From positions 15,854 to 29,397 of the forward strand of contig DCTV01000060.1 in the NCBI GenBank assembly GCA_002329665.1: a stretch of DNA of 13,544 nt, in the 5' to 3' direction. Each line of letters opens with the position of its first letter. Positions within the stretch are counted from its first letter, which is position 1. The notes beneath the pieces are model-generated. The model was not told the DNA's origin. It did not search any database and was given only the letters and a program-made list of their open reading frames with translations. The DNA comes from Christensenella sp. UBA1431. GTDB taxonomy: Bacteria; Bacillota; Clostridia; Christensenellales; UBA1431. Made by a program: the position numbers and the translations under genes. Shown one piece after another: positions 1 to 6,796 of the stretch.

Positions 1-513
1 CTTCTGGAAGCTCCACAGGTCGATCCCCGCCTCCGGCTCGTCGAACAGCGCGAGCTTCAGTTTGCGCGCGAGCACCGTGGCGATCTCGATCCGCTTCATC
101 TCCCCGCCCGAAAGGCTCGCGTCGATCTCCCTTTCGAGGTAATCCCGCGCACACAGCCCGACGTCGTAGAGCAGCCCGCATGTGTTGACCTTCTCCGTGT
201 TCCCCGACGCGAGTTCCAACAGTTCGCGCACCCTGAGCCCCTTGTAGCGCGGCGGCTGCTGGAACGCGTAGCCGATGCCCAGGCGCGCCCGTTCCGTTAT
301 GCTCGAGCCGGTGATGTCCCGCCCGTCGAAAAGGACCCTGCCCGACGTGGGCCTGTAGATGCCTGCGATCACCTTGGCGAGCGAGGACTTTCCGCTGCCG
401 TTGGGCCCGGTGACGGCATATACCTTCCCTCCGGAGAGTTTCAGGTCGATCCCCTTGAGGATCACGGCCTTCCCTTCATCAGCTTCGAGAACCACGCGCT
501 GCATTTCCAGCAC
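1..513 (-). CDS. sufC: SufC-like ABC ATPase for Fe-S cluster assembly (C-terminus beyond the left edge)
   Basis: Cytoplasmic ABC-type ATPase; SufC hydrolyses ATP to drive SufB/SufD-type scaffolds that build Fe-S clusters. The 171 visible residues include Walker A GPNGSGKSS (about 36-44), the Q-loop in AFQQPPR (about 83-89), signature LSGGE (134-138) and Walker B LALFDEPE (154-161). The stretch SGGEMKRIEIATVLAR and the ending DEPEAGIDLWSF are typical, as I recall, of the SufC form found in Clostridia and archaea with a minimal SufBC system. I chose the GTG at 513 because an AAGGAG lies 9 nt upstream; family members are about 245 residues, so roughly 75 C-terminal residues are missing. Any SufB-like partner would be expected just left of the window. 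It lies 69 bp downstream of the FmdB-like gene and is probably co-transcribed with it. Another soluble ABC ATPase is less likely. Confidence 0.85.
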   Translation of the reverse strand, partial: MLEMQRVVLEADEGKAVILKGIDLKLSGGKVYAVTGPNGSGKSSLAKVIAGIYRPTSGRVLFDGRDITGSSITERARLGIGYAFQQPPRYKGLRVRELLELASGNTEKVNTCGLLYDVGLCARDYLEREIDASLSGGEMKRIEIATVLARKLKLALFDEPEAGIDLWSFQK

Positions 514-582
514 TCGCGTTCACTCCTTCCCCCGCATCCGCGGGTCGTTTCACGCTTCCCCCTCCGAACCGCGCCGCACGGC

Positions 583-804
583 TCAGTGGCGGCAGCACGG
601 GCCAGAACAGCAGTCGCACCCGAACTCGGACGGGGTTTTTCCGGCCGTGCTCTTCACGCCGACGTTCACCCTGTCGAAAAGCTGCCCGCAGTCCTCCGAC
701 CCGCATTCGGGGCAGGCTACGGCGGCGCCCTCCCGTTCCTTCATAGACAGTTTCAGCTCGAAGGCGTGAGCGCATTTTTTGCATTCAAACGCATATACCG
801 GCAT
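583..804 (-). CDS. FmdB-family zinc ribbon protein with Cys-rich tail
   Basis: Small 73-residue protein beginning MPVYAFECKKC, the hallmark of FmdB-type putative regulatory zinc ribbons. The two metal knuckles are Cys8/Cys11 and Cys31/Cys34 (CPECGS). Family members usually carry this single ribbon followed by a low-complexity tail. Here the tail is unusually thiol-rich: Cys63, 65, 66, 70 and 71 plus a terminal His73. The open frame extends 22 codons further upstream, but those residues are not family-like. The ATG at 804 has AGGGAG 8 nt upstream and starts exactly at the conserved MPxYxxxC. It is the first gene downstream of a near-consensus promoter (910-938), with the SufC-like gene following, which suggests a role around Fe-S or metal handling. 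That role is inference; the biochemical function of FmdB proteins is not established. Confidence 0.82.
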   Translation of the reverse strand: MPVYAFECKKCAHAFELKLSMKEREGAAVACPECGSEDCGQLFDRVNVGVKSTAGKTPSEFGCDCCSGPCCRH

Positions 805-830
805 TCTCCCCACTCCCTGATGGATTATTC

Positions 831-886
831 GCCGCCGGGCGGCGCACGGCCCCCAAGGGCCTGTCCGCACGGATATGCCGTCAGGC
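831..886 (-). other. Structured 5' leader of the fmdB-like/sufC transcript
   Basis: Between the promoter and the FmdB-like start, the roughly 100-nt leader can form three consecutive hairpins. One pairs 859-863 with 882-886, extended by 869-872 with 878-881. One pairs 848-852 with 857-861. One is the inverted repeat 831-843 (GCCGC/GCGGC). I recognise no riboswitch class. GC-rich leaders fold readily, so regulatory meaning is uncertain. Confidence 0.3.
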
Positions 887-909
887 GTAACTCCGGCCCG
901 GCTACGTGT

Positions 910-938
910 ATTATAAGGCTCAGGCGCATCCGCGTCAA
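910..938 (-). promoter_or_regulatory. Sigma-A-type promoter for the fmdB-like/sufC unit
   Basis: On the minus strand, a -35 TTGACG (933-938) is separated by exactly 17 bp from a perfect -10 TATAAT (910-915). Transcription would start near 903, about 100 nt before the FmdB-like start codon. This is one of the best promoter matches in the window. Confidence 0.78.
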
Positions 939-1034
939 CAGCCTGGGCCCCGGCCTGTCTTTTTAGCCCCGCCGTTTCGCCGCCATGCTTTTGGCCGTCT
1001 TTTTTTAATCATGGAACAGACGTGATGGGCGTGG

Positions 1035-1040
1035 TATAAT
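1035..1040 (+). promoter_or_regulatory. -10 element for the 86-residue gene
   Basis: Perfect TATAAT 30 nt before the TTG start at 1070, giving a very short 5' UTR. No convincing -35 is seen at 16-18 bp, so the promoter may be weak or need an activator. It is divergent from the 910-938 promoter. Confidence 0.5.
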
Positions 1041-1069
1041 AAGGCGGCCAGGCAAAGGGAGGAGAGCGC

Positions 1070-1330
1070 TTGACGAAAGTAAAGACACTCGAAATACGAG
1101 GGAAAAAACGCGCGGAAATCATCGACTATTTCTGCGGCCTCGGCGGGACCGATACCGGCGAGGAACAGTTTTGTTTCCCCGGCTGGGAAGCCGCGGTCGG
1201 CAGTGAAGGCGTGCACGCGGTCCGCGGCCTTCGCTTCCCCTCCGTGAAGGTGGTCTTTTCCGGCGAGACCGCGCTTGTGGAAAAAGCGATATGGGCGTTC
1301 CGCATCCGTTTTTTGTCCGCCGGCGGCTGA
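1070..1330 (+). CDS. Hypothetical 86-residue protein, TTG start
   Basis: I do not recognise this family with certainty. The product is small, soluble, of mixed charge, and begins MTKVKTLEIRGKKRAEIIDY. It has Cys22 and Cys35, several Gly pairs (GLGG 23-26) and ends FLSAGG; there is no signal peptide or membrane segment. The case for a real gene is good: TATAAT 30 nt upstream, a very strong AAGGGAGGAG ending 6 nt before TTG 1070, and a hairpin terminator about 70 nt after the stop. The alternating hydrophobic pattern, such as VKVVFSG and AIWAFRIRFL, reads like a compact alpha/beta fold. It stands alone between the divergent FmdB-like gene and the convergent UPF0261/TIM-barrel operon, so context says little about its job. 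Confidence 0.68.
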   Translation: MTKVKTLEIRGKKRAEIIDYFCGLGGTDTGEEQFCFPGWEAAVGSEGVHAVRGLRFPSVKVVFSGETALVEKAIWAFRIRFLSAGG

Positions 1331-1388
1331 CACCCGGCACATGCCCGTCAGACAAATACTCCCGCTTTGCATATATTCCTTTGTTGCT

Positions 1389-1424
1389 GAAAAAAACCCG
1401 CCGGCCTTGGCCGGCGGGGTTTTC
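1389..1424. terminator. Bidirectional rho-independent terminator
   Basis: A perfect 10-bp GC stem, CCCGCCGGCC (1397-1406) with GGCCGGCGGG (1409-1418), has an A-run on the left (1390-1396) and GTTTT on the right (1419-1423). It lies between two convergent genes, so U-tracts exist in both directions. It should end both the 86-residue gene and the leftward UPF0261/TIM-barrel operon. Confidence 0.85.
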
Positions 1425-1449
1425 ATCTTGTTCACGCATCGTGAACGCG

Positions 1450-2277
1450 CTAGAACCTGATCTTCTTGAAATCCATCACCTGGTTCCTGATGCCCACCTC
1501 GGTCGGCAGGCGCTCGATGCTGGACGCGCCGTAGAACCCGCAGATGCCCTTCGTCCGCTTGAGTACGTACTCCGCATCCGCCGGCTCTGCCACGGGCCCG
1601 CCGTGGACGATCACGAACACGTCCGGGTTGACCGATTTCGCGGCGTCGTGGATGTCCTGCGTGAGCTTAACGCAGTCGTCGAGCGTTTTGGCCGTGGACG
1701 CGCCGATGGTCCCTTTCGTGGTCAGCCCCATATGCGCCACGATCATGTCCGCCCCGGCCCCGGCCATCATCTTCGCCTCCTCGACATTGAACACGTATGG
1801 CGTCGTGAATATGTCGAGTTCGCGCGCCTTCCTCACCATCTCGACCTCGAGGCCGTAGCCCATGTTGGTCTCCTCGAGGTTCTGGCGGAAGGTCCCGTCG
1901 ATCAGCCCGACGGTCGGGAAGTTCTGTACGCCGGAAAAGCCCATGTCCACCAGCGATTCCAAAAACCGTTCCATGTCCCTGAACGGGTCCGTGCCGCAGA
2001 CGCCGGCGAGTACGGGCGTGTCCTTCACGACGGTCAGCACTTCTTTGGCCATGTCGACGACGATCGCGTTTGCGTCGCCGTAGGGCATCAGCCCCGCTAA
2101 AGAGCCTCTGCCCGCCATCCTGTAGCGCCCCGAGTTGTAGATGATGAGAAGGTCCACGCCGCCGGCTTCGGCGGACTTGGCCGATATACCGGTGCCGGCG
2201 CCTGCGCCGACCAGCGGTACGCGCTTGTCGATCTGCGCCTGTATCCTCGCGATCACTTCCTGCCTTGTGAATGCCAT
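1450..2277 (-). CDS. TIM-barrel PEP-hydrolase-like protein (Tm-1 C-terminal-domain homologue)
   Basis: A 275-residue protein of the phosphoenolpyruvate-hydrolase-like TIM-barrel family, annotated in databases as a TIM-barrel signal transduction protein. Family-like features include the N-terminal [11 protein letters not shown] (24-34), [13 protein letters not shown] (119-131), IVAHMGLTT (179-187), HGGP (225-228) and [12 protein letters not shown] (247-258), in an alternating strand/helix pattern that spans a full barrel. The length is normal. The ATG at 2277 follows AGGAGG by 7 nt. It lies 27 bp downstream of the UPF0261 gene, so the two should be one transcript. In plant Tm-1 and related fungal proteins the same two domains are fused in this order, N-terminal UPF0261 then TIM barrel. 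The substrate is unknown; the PEP-hydrolase label comes from superfamily resemblance and is not evidence of that reaction here. Confidence 0.86.
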   Translation of the reverse strand: MAFTRQEVIARIQAQIDKRVPLVGAGAGTGISAKSAEAGGVDLLIIYNSGRYRMAGRGSLAGLMPYGDANAIVVDMAKEVLTVVKDTPVLAGVCGTDPFRDMERFLESLVDMGFSGVQNFPTVGLIDGTFRQNLEETNMGYGLEVEMVRKARELDIFTTPYVFNVEEAKMMAGAGADMIVAHMGLTTKGTIGASTAKTLDDCVKLTQDIHDAAKSVNPDVFVIVHGGPVAEPADAEYVLKRTKGICGFYGASSIERLPTEVGIRNQVMDFKKIRF

Positions 2278-2304
2278 GTTTATCCCTCCTGTAGTGCAGT
2301 TTTC

Positions 2305-3519
2305 CTATTTTTCCATCAATTCCACCAGTTTTTTCGCCATTGCGAGGGCAAACGCCTCGTCGTTGATGTCCGTGTCCATCTCGACGATCTCCACGGCCGG
2401 GTTGTTCAGGTTCTGCCGCAATGCGGCAAAGAGCGCCTTGTCCTCCTCGGGACCGTAAAAAGGCTGCCCCTCCACGTCGATGAGCGATACGCCCTTGAGC
2501 GGGATGAACAGGGCGGCGCCGCGGCGGGCCTTGTTCAGTTTTTCGGCGATGATCTTCCCGAGCTCGGCGCACTCCTCGACGGTCGTGCGCATGAGCGTTA
2601 CCGTCGGGTTATGCTTGTACAGGTTCCTTCCCCGGAATTTTTCGGGCACCGTGTCCATCGCGCCGAAGTTGACCATGTCCAGCGCGCCGGTCGAGACCAC
2701 CTGCGGGATGCCCATGGCCGACGCCGCGTCCAGCCGCGTCGGGCCGGCGCTGAACACGCCGCCGACGAGCTCGTCGCACCATTCGGTCGTCGTAACGTCC
2801 AGCACGCCCTTGACGAATCCGGCCTCTATCAGGCTCTCCATCGCCTTGCCGCCGGTGCCGGTCGCGTGGAAGACGAGCACCTCGTAGCCGTGGTCCTCGA
2901 GGTACTGCCGCGCCGCCGTGACGCAGGGCGTCGTGACGCCGAACATCGTGGCCGCGAGCAGCGTTTTGCCGCCTTCGATTTCGGGGACCTTCCCCTTCGC
3001 CATCCCGGCTATCGCGAAGGCCGCGTTGGCCAGAATCTGAGAGGACAGCACGTTGATGCCCGAAATGTCGATCACCGAGTACATCATAGTCACGTCCTTG
3101 ACCCCGACGTAGGGCCTTGTATCGCCCGACGCCACGGTGGACACCATGACCTTCGGGACGCCCACCGGCAGCGCCTGCATCACGTGCGAACCGATCGTCG
3201 TGCCCGCCGAACCGCCCAGGCTGATGACACCGGCCACTTTCCCTTCCTCGTACAGCTTCGATACGACTGCCGCCGCGCCCTTCATCATCGCGTCGACCGC
3301 TTCGCCGCGGTCGTTGTTTTCGATGAGCGTTTTCAGCGAAACGCCGCCCGCCTTCGCGACTTCCTCGTTTCCGATGTCCGGAATAAAATACGGTTTGCCC
3401 TTCACGCCTGCGTTGACCGAGATCGTCTTAACGCCTTCCCCTTCGATGATGTCCCTGATGAACTTGAACTCCACCCCCTTCGTGTCGAACGTTCCCAGCA
3501 CGACTACCGCTTTGTCCAT
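2305..3519 (-). CDS. UPF0261 family protein (Tm-1 N-terminal-like, ATP-binding type)
   Basis: A 404-residue UPF0261 protein, the usual length for the family. It starts with MDKAVVVLGTFDTKG (the GTFDTKGxEF motif at 9-18). Further features are a glycine loop GGSAGTTIG (102-110), FHATGTGGKAME (217-228), STGALDMVNFGA (277-288) and HNPTVTLMRTT (303-313). The fold is expected to be two Rossmann-like lobes; the glycine loop and the GTGG segment are candidates for nucleotide or phosphate binding. The ATG at 3519 has AAAGGAG 9 nt upstream. It is the first gene of a two-gene operon with the TIM-barrel protein. The cellular reaction is not known. Plant Tm-1, which carries this domain, binds tomato mosaic virus replication proteins, but the ancestral bacterial role is presumably metabolic. 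Confidence 0.88.
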   Translation of the reverse strand: MDKAVVVLGTFDTKGVEFKFIRDIIEGEGVKTISVNAGVKGKPYFIPDIGNEEVAKAGGVSLKTLIENNDRGEAVDAMMKGAAAVVSKLYEEGKVAGVISLGGSAGTTIGSHVMQALPVGVPKVMVSTVASGDTRPYVGVKDVTMMYSVIDISGINVLSSQILANAAFAIAGMAKGKVPEIEGGKTLLAATMFGVTTPCVTAARQYLEDHGYEVLVFHATGTGGKAMESLIEAGFVKGVLDVTTTEWCDELVGGVFSAGPTRLDAASAMGIPQVVSTGALDMVNFGAMDTVPEKFRGRNLYKHNPTVTLMRTTVEECAELGKIIAEKLNKARRGAALFIPLKGVSLIDVEGQPFYGPEEDKALFAALRQNLNNPAVEIVEMDTDINDEAFALAMAKKLVELMEK

Positions 3520-3589
3520 TGTCCAAGTCTCCTTTCTCTTTAGGAAGTATCCCGAAACTCCGCATCCTTATACCCGGATTCATAGGTTT

Positions 3590-3603
3590 ACGTGTTAATA
3601 CGT
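3590..3603. promoter_or_regulatory. Operator-like palindrome upstream of the UPF0261 operon
   Basis: ACGTGTTAATACGT is a 14-bp palindrome with 12 of 14 positions symmetric. It lies about 70 bp upstream of the UPF0261 start. On the minus strand a possible -10 TATAAG lies at 3567-3572, so the palindrome would cover the region just upstream of or over the -35. A repressor or activator site is plausible but unproven. Confidence 0.35.
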
Positions 3604-3612
3604 TTCATCAAA

Positions 3613-3627
3613 CGGTAGCGCTTTTCC
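3613..3627. promoter_or_regulatory. LacI/CcpA-like operator candidate
   Basis: CGGTAGCGCTTTTCC has an AGCGCT core and partly resembles a catabolite-response (cre) or LacI-family operator. The outer arms are not symmetric, so the match is weak. It lies 10 bp upstream of the 3590-3603 palindrome, in the control region of the UPF0261/TIM-barrel operon. Confidence 0.22.
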
Positions 3628-3661
3628 TGCTTTTTTACCAAATCATTCGATTCAAAGACGC

Positions 3662-3697
3662 AAAAAATTCCTTCCCGGCATCTGGTTGCCGGGAAGG
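3662..3697 (-). terminator. Rho-independent terminator after the UDG-like gene
   Basis: A perfect 11-bp stem, CCTTCCCGGCA (3670-3680) with TGCCGGGAAGG (3687-3697), has a 6-nt loop. In the minus-strand transcript it is followed by AATTTTTTG. It lies 52 bp after the stop of the UDG-like gene and separates that unit from the UPF0261 promoter region. Confidence 0.88.
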
Positions 3698-3748
3698 TGA
3701 CGCTTACGCAGGGGACGGCGGGCGGTCGCGCGCGTTGCCGAAAGCGCC

Positions 3749-4375
3749 TCAGCCGCCGCCTATGATCCGGAGCATCCTCTGGATGTCCTCCGATACCATA
3801 GCGGCTTTGCTTTTTTCGATCAGGAGGTTGCCGCCGGCCATGACGTAGGAGGGGAAAATCCGCTTGCTCTCGAAATAAAACTCGTTCTTTCGCACCTTGT
3901 ACGTCGGTCCGGAAGAGACGGCGTTCTTTTTCGAGCGCTTCTTCGCGATCATGTTGAACGCCTTTTTCGCCACGTCGCCCATCAGCATCACGACGCCGAG
4001 CCGCGGGAACAGCCTTAGTTCCTCTTCGAGCACGGGCAGATGCGCCCTGACGAGCGCCGGGTCGACGGCGTATCCGTCCTTCGGGCGTTTTACGGCCGTG
4101 GTCACGTATATCCCCATGCTGACGATGTCCTGGATGCTTTCCGCCGCCGCCCCCGCAGCCCCGAACAGAGAGAGCAGCGTCGTCAGATGCGCGGGTCCGG
4201 CGGCTCGGCTGTAGAAAGAATCGTCAGGGTCCTCCGGCGGCGCCTCTCCGATCATGATCACACGGATGCTCCCGGTATTAAGGACGACGTCGGGGAGCTG
4301 GAGCGCCTCCGTATCGTCCAGTGTGTTCATTTCGGCGATACGCCGCGTCAGGTGCTCGCCGACATGTATGCGCAT
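3749..4375 (-). CDS. Uracil-DNA glycosylase superfamily protein, atypical
   Basis: A 208-residue protein with the UDG-fold motif A GEAPPEDPDDSFYSR (43-57), which resembles the GEAPG...D motif of family 4 enzymes. A central strand-helix VVMLMGDVAKKAFN (128-141) matches the LxLGxxA region, and RIFPSYVMAGGN (172-183) occupies the place of motif B. The fold is recognisable but the active site is not standard: the expected HPS of motif B reads FPS (Phe174), and the protein has no cysteine at all, so it cannot hold the 4Fe-4S cluster of family 4 and 5 enzymes. Function could be removal of damaged bases or something else in the superfamily. The ATG at 4375 has AAGGAGG 7 nt upstream. It lies 51 bp downstream of the M15 peptidase gene and shares its terminator, so they are probably co-transcribed. 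Confidence 0.72.
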   Translation of the reverse strand: MRIHVGEHLTRRIAEMNTLDDTEALQLPDVVLNTGSIRVIMIGEAPPEDPDDSFYSRAAGPAHLTTLLSLFGAAGAAAESIQDIVSMGIYVTTAVKRPKDGYAVDPALVRAHLPVLEEELRLFPRLGVVMLMGDVAKKAFNMIAKKRSKKNAVSSGPTYKVRKNEFYFESKRIFPSYVMAGGNLLIEKSKAAMVSEDIQRMLRIIGGG

Positions 4376-4426
4376 GGCGTTTCCTCCTTCTTATGAATCG
4401 TTCGCCGCCGTATATAGCCCTGTCCT

Positions 4427-5419
4427 TCACCGGCCTTCCCAGGCGCCGTCGATCACAGCGACCGCTTCCATCACATCGGCGGTCTCGGGATACCCCGCGT
4501 ACCAGGGTGAAACGGTCTCTCCGGGCGCGACGAAGTGCCTGGCCTTGAGCAGCAGTTCCGGCCGGTACTCGAAATGCAGTATGTCGAAATGCGCCCATTT
4601 GCCGCCCCAGATGAAGCCGTTGTCCTCCAGCGCGCGAACGAGGTCCGGGGGATATTCCGTCAGCCTGCCCTGGCCCTGTTCCCTCGTGGCCCAGCGCCAG
4701 TAGTCCCTGGGGTCGCTTTTCAAATCGATCGCGATCCCGAAGGCGTGCGGGCTCAAGCGGTCCGTGCCCGCGATGACCCGGTAATTGAACGTCCCGCCCA
4801 GCGGATAAACGAATCCCGATACCCCGGGCTCGTTATCGATAAGGGCCGATATTTCCTTAAACGCCTTTTTCAACTGCGCCGCCGCGCCGTTGTTGGCGTT
4901 GAACAGGCAGTGCCCGCGCCCGAGCGCGACGCTTTTCAGGTTCGCGCGCACGGCCTTTTCCGTCCCGCCGTAGACTTCCTCGAAAAGCGCATACGAGCGT
5001 ATGCGCCCCGGGTCGAGGTTACCCTCCCGGACGCCGTCGACGTCGCCTAACGGATACTCCTGCTCCATCATGTCCTGCAGGTCCGCGTCGGCCAGCTTTT
5101 GCTCAAAGGTCTTTTCGCGCCCGTCGTCGTACACGATCCGCTTCCCCGAGAGCATCACGACGCAGACGATGCCGTCGTCCCCTTTTTCCACGCCCGCGAT
5201 CTGCCCCTGGTACGCCATCATCAGGGCGAGCAGGTCCCTTTTGGCTGCGATGTCGGCGGGGCTGTCCGCGGCGGGGGTAGGCTTCGCGGTGCCCATCGGC
5301 GCGGCGGTATGCACGGCGCCCGCGTCCCTGTCAAACCCGCCGAAAAACAACAGCGCGGCTCCTACCGCGGCGGCAACCAACAGCACGGCCAGAAGGCCCA
5401 AATATAAAGGCTTGCCCAT
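4427..5419 (-). CDS. Membrane-anchored M15 (VanY-type) D-Ala-D-Ala carboxypeptidase-like peptidase
   Basis: A 330-residue protein with one N-terminal membrane segment (about 5-27) and a short Lys-flanked start, so the rest is probably displayed outside the membrane. An Ala/Pro/Thr-rich linker spans about 33-58. The C-terminal half is an M15 zinc peptidase: SPHAFGIAID supplies His225 and Asp232, and DILHFEY supplies the third ligand His282, with Asp279 in the usual acidic position. Family enzymes trim D-alanine or cleave peptide stems of peptidoglycan. Residues about 60-190 resemble no domain I know. The ATG at 5419 follows GAGGTG by 7 nt. The upstream gap (5420-5534) is AT-rich and carries a GATAAT (5447-5452, minus strand) without a clear -35. 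The gene after it encodes the UDG-like protein, with no obvious functional link. Confidence 0.82.
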   Translation of the reverse strand: MGKPLYLGLLAVLLVAAAVGAALLFFGGFDRDAGAVHTAAPMGTAKPTPAADSPADIAAKRDLLALMMAYQGQIAGVEKGDDGIVCVVMLSGKRIVYDDGREKTFEQKLADADLQDMMEQEYPLGDVDGVREGNLDPGRIRSYALFEEVYGGTEKAVRANLKSVALGRGHCLFNANNGAAAQLKKAFKEISALIDNEPGVSGFVYPLGGTFNYRVIAGTDRLSPHAFGIAIDLKSDPRDYWRWATREQGQGRLTEYPPDLVRALEDNGFIWGGKWAHFDILHFEYRPELLLKARHFVAPGETVSPWYAGYPETADVMEAVAVIDGAWEGR

Positions 5420-5534
5420 GGTCCGGCACCTCGTTTTTCAGGCATAATTATCAGAATTGTATTTCTTAATTAGTCTCTTGATGCGTGCGCCGTTGGGCGG
5501 CGTCTCCAAAAACTGTGTATTAACCGAAAAGGCC

Positions 5535-5942
5535 TCAGCCGCCGCCCTCCTGCGGGCCTTGGAACGTTTCGCGGCTGTCTTCCCCAAATTCCACGGAAAG
5601 CCGCGCGTTTCCCTCGCCGACCAGCACGATGCGGGGCCTGTGTTCCGGAGCCTTCATAATATCGACCTGGCAGTAGGCGATGATGATGACCCTGTCGCCG
5701 ACGTGGACCCGACGCGCCGCCGCGCCGTTCATGCAGATGTCGCCCTTGCCCGGCGGCCTGGGTATCACGTAAGTCTGGAGCCTGCTGCCGTTGTCGATGT
5801 CCAGCACGTGCACGAGTTCGTATTCGAAGAGCCCGGCGGCCTCCATCAGCTCCGCGTCGACGGTGACGCTGCCTATGTAGTTCAGGTTGGCTTCGGTCAC
5901 CGTGGCCCTGTGGATTTTGGATTTCATCAAGGTAACGGTCAT
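5535..5942 (-). CDS. panD: Aspartate 1-decarboxylase proenzyme
   Basis: PanD decarboxylates L-aspartate to beta-alanine for pantothenate, using a pyruvoyl group formed by self-cleavage. The cleavage site Gly24-Ser25 is in NYIGSVTVD (21-29). Residues known from the E. coli enzyme are all in register: Lys9, His11, Tyr22, Arg54, Tyr58 and Asn72. The 135-residue length is normal, with a slightly extended Gly-rich tail (GPQEGGG). The start overlaps the panC stop by one base (TAATG), so translation is probably coupled. It is the last cistron of the pantothenate operon; I see no strong terminator in the following 115 bp, so some read-through into the peptidase gene is possible. Confidence 0.96.
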   Translation of the reverse strand: MTVTLMKSKIHRATVTEANLNYIGSVTVDAELMEAAGLFEYELVHVLDIDNGSRLQTYVIPRPPGKGDICMNGAAARRVHVGDRVIIIAYCQVDIMKAPEHRPRIVLVGEGNARLSVEFGEDSRETFQGPQEGGG

Positions 5943-6796
5943 TAGCTGTCCTCCGGATACATGAAATTGTCGATGAGCCGCGCAGGGCCGATCTTCACCG
6001 CAACGGCCGCGAGCACCGGGCGGTCGATCCGCTCCACCGGCCTGAGCGAGGACGCGTCGACGACCTCGACGTACCCGATGCAGGCAAGCGGTTCCTTCTC
6101 GATTTCCCCGGCAATGATGATCCGGATGCGCCCGGCATCCCGTTCACCGTTTTCCAGCGCATTTCGGGCGAGGGACAGGCTGCGGGGGATCACAAGCGCC
6201 GCTTTGCGCTCTTTTTCCGATAGATAGGCGTTTCGCGAACTCAGGGCGAGGCCGTCCGGTTCGCGCACGATCGGGCAGCGCACGATCTCGACGCCGAAAT
6301 TGAGGTCCCTGGCCATCTGCATGATGATCGTGAGCTGCTGGGCGTCCTTCTGGCCGAAATAGGCCCTGTCCGGCCTGAATATGTTGAACAGCTTCGCGAC
6401 GACGGTGCACACGCCCCTGAAATGGCCGGGCCGCTGCGCGCCGCAGAGCACGTCGCCCAGAGATTCCACGTCCACGTACACGAAATGCTCTTTTGAATAC
6501 ATCTGCTCCGGCGACGGAATGAACACGAGATCGACGTTTTCTTCGCTTAAGACCGACAGGTCGCGTTCCAGGTCCCGCGGGTAGCTTTCGTAATCCTCGC
6601 CCGGCCCGAACTGGATCGGGTTCACGAATATGCTTACGGCGACTTTCTCGTTGTCCACCCGCGCCCTGCGGATCAGGCTGACGTGCCCTTCGTGCAGGAA
6701 TCCCATCGTCGGCACGAGCCCGACGCTGTGGCCGTGCTCCCTCCAATAGCGCACGACGCCTCTGGTTTCCTCTATCGAATCCGTCCTTCGCATCAT
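5942..6796 (-). CDS. panC: Pantothenate synthetase (pantoate--beta-alanine ligase)
   Basis: PanC condenses pantoate with beta-alanine using ATP, through a pantoyl-adenylate. The 284-residue protein has the nucleotidyltransferase motif [10 protein letters not shown] (29-38, the HIGH-like element HEGH), [18 protein letters not shown] (57-74), FGQKDAQQ (147-154) and SSRNAYLS (186-193), all hallmarks of the family. There are two possible adjacent Met codons; the ATG at 6796 overlaps the panB stop as ATGA. The panD gene begins at its stop codon. Its two substrates are supplied by the neighbouring enzymes: pantoate by PanB plus the DUF2520 reductase, beta-alanine by PanD. Confidence 0.97.
   Translation of the reverse strand: MMRRTDSIEETRGVVRYWREHGHSVGLVPTMGFLHEGHVSLIRRARVDNEKVAVSIFVNPIQFGPGEDYESYPRDLERDLSVLSEENVDLVFIPSPEQMYSKEHFVYVDVESLGDVLCGAQRPGHFRGVCTVVAKLFNIFRPDRAYFGQKDAQQLTIIMQMARDLNFGVEIVRCPIVREPDGLALSSRNAYLSEKERKAALVIPRSLSLARNALENGERDAGRIRIIIAGEIEKEPLACIGYVEVVDASSLRPVERIDRPVLAAVAVKIGPARLIDNFMYPEDS

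Noticed and set aside
1667..2572. 301-codon minus-strand frame across the UPF0261/TIM-barrel junction
   Set aside because: Out of frame with both real genes, Arg-rich, and without a start signal.
2611..3543. 310-codon plus-strand frame opposite the UPF0261 gene
   Set aside because: Very Arg/His-rich composition and complete overlap with a well-supported gene show it is a shadow frame.
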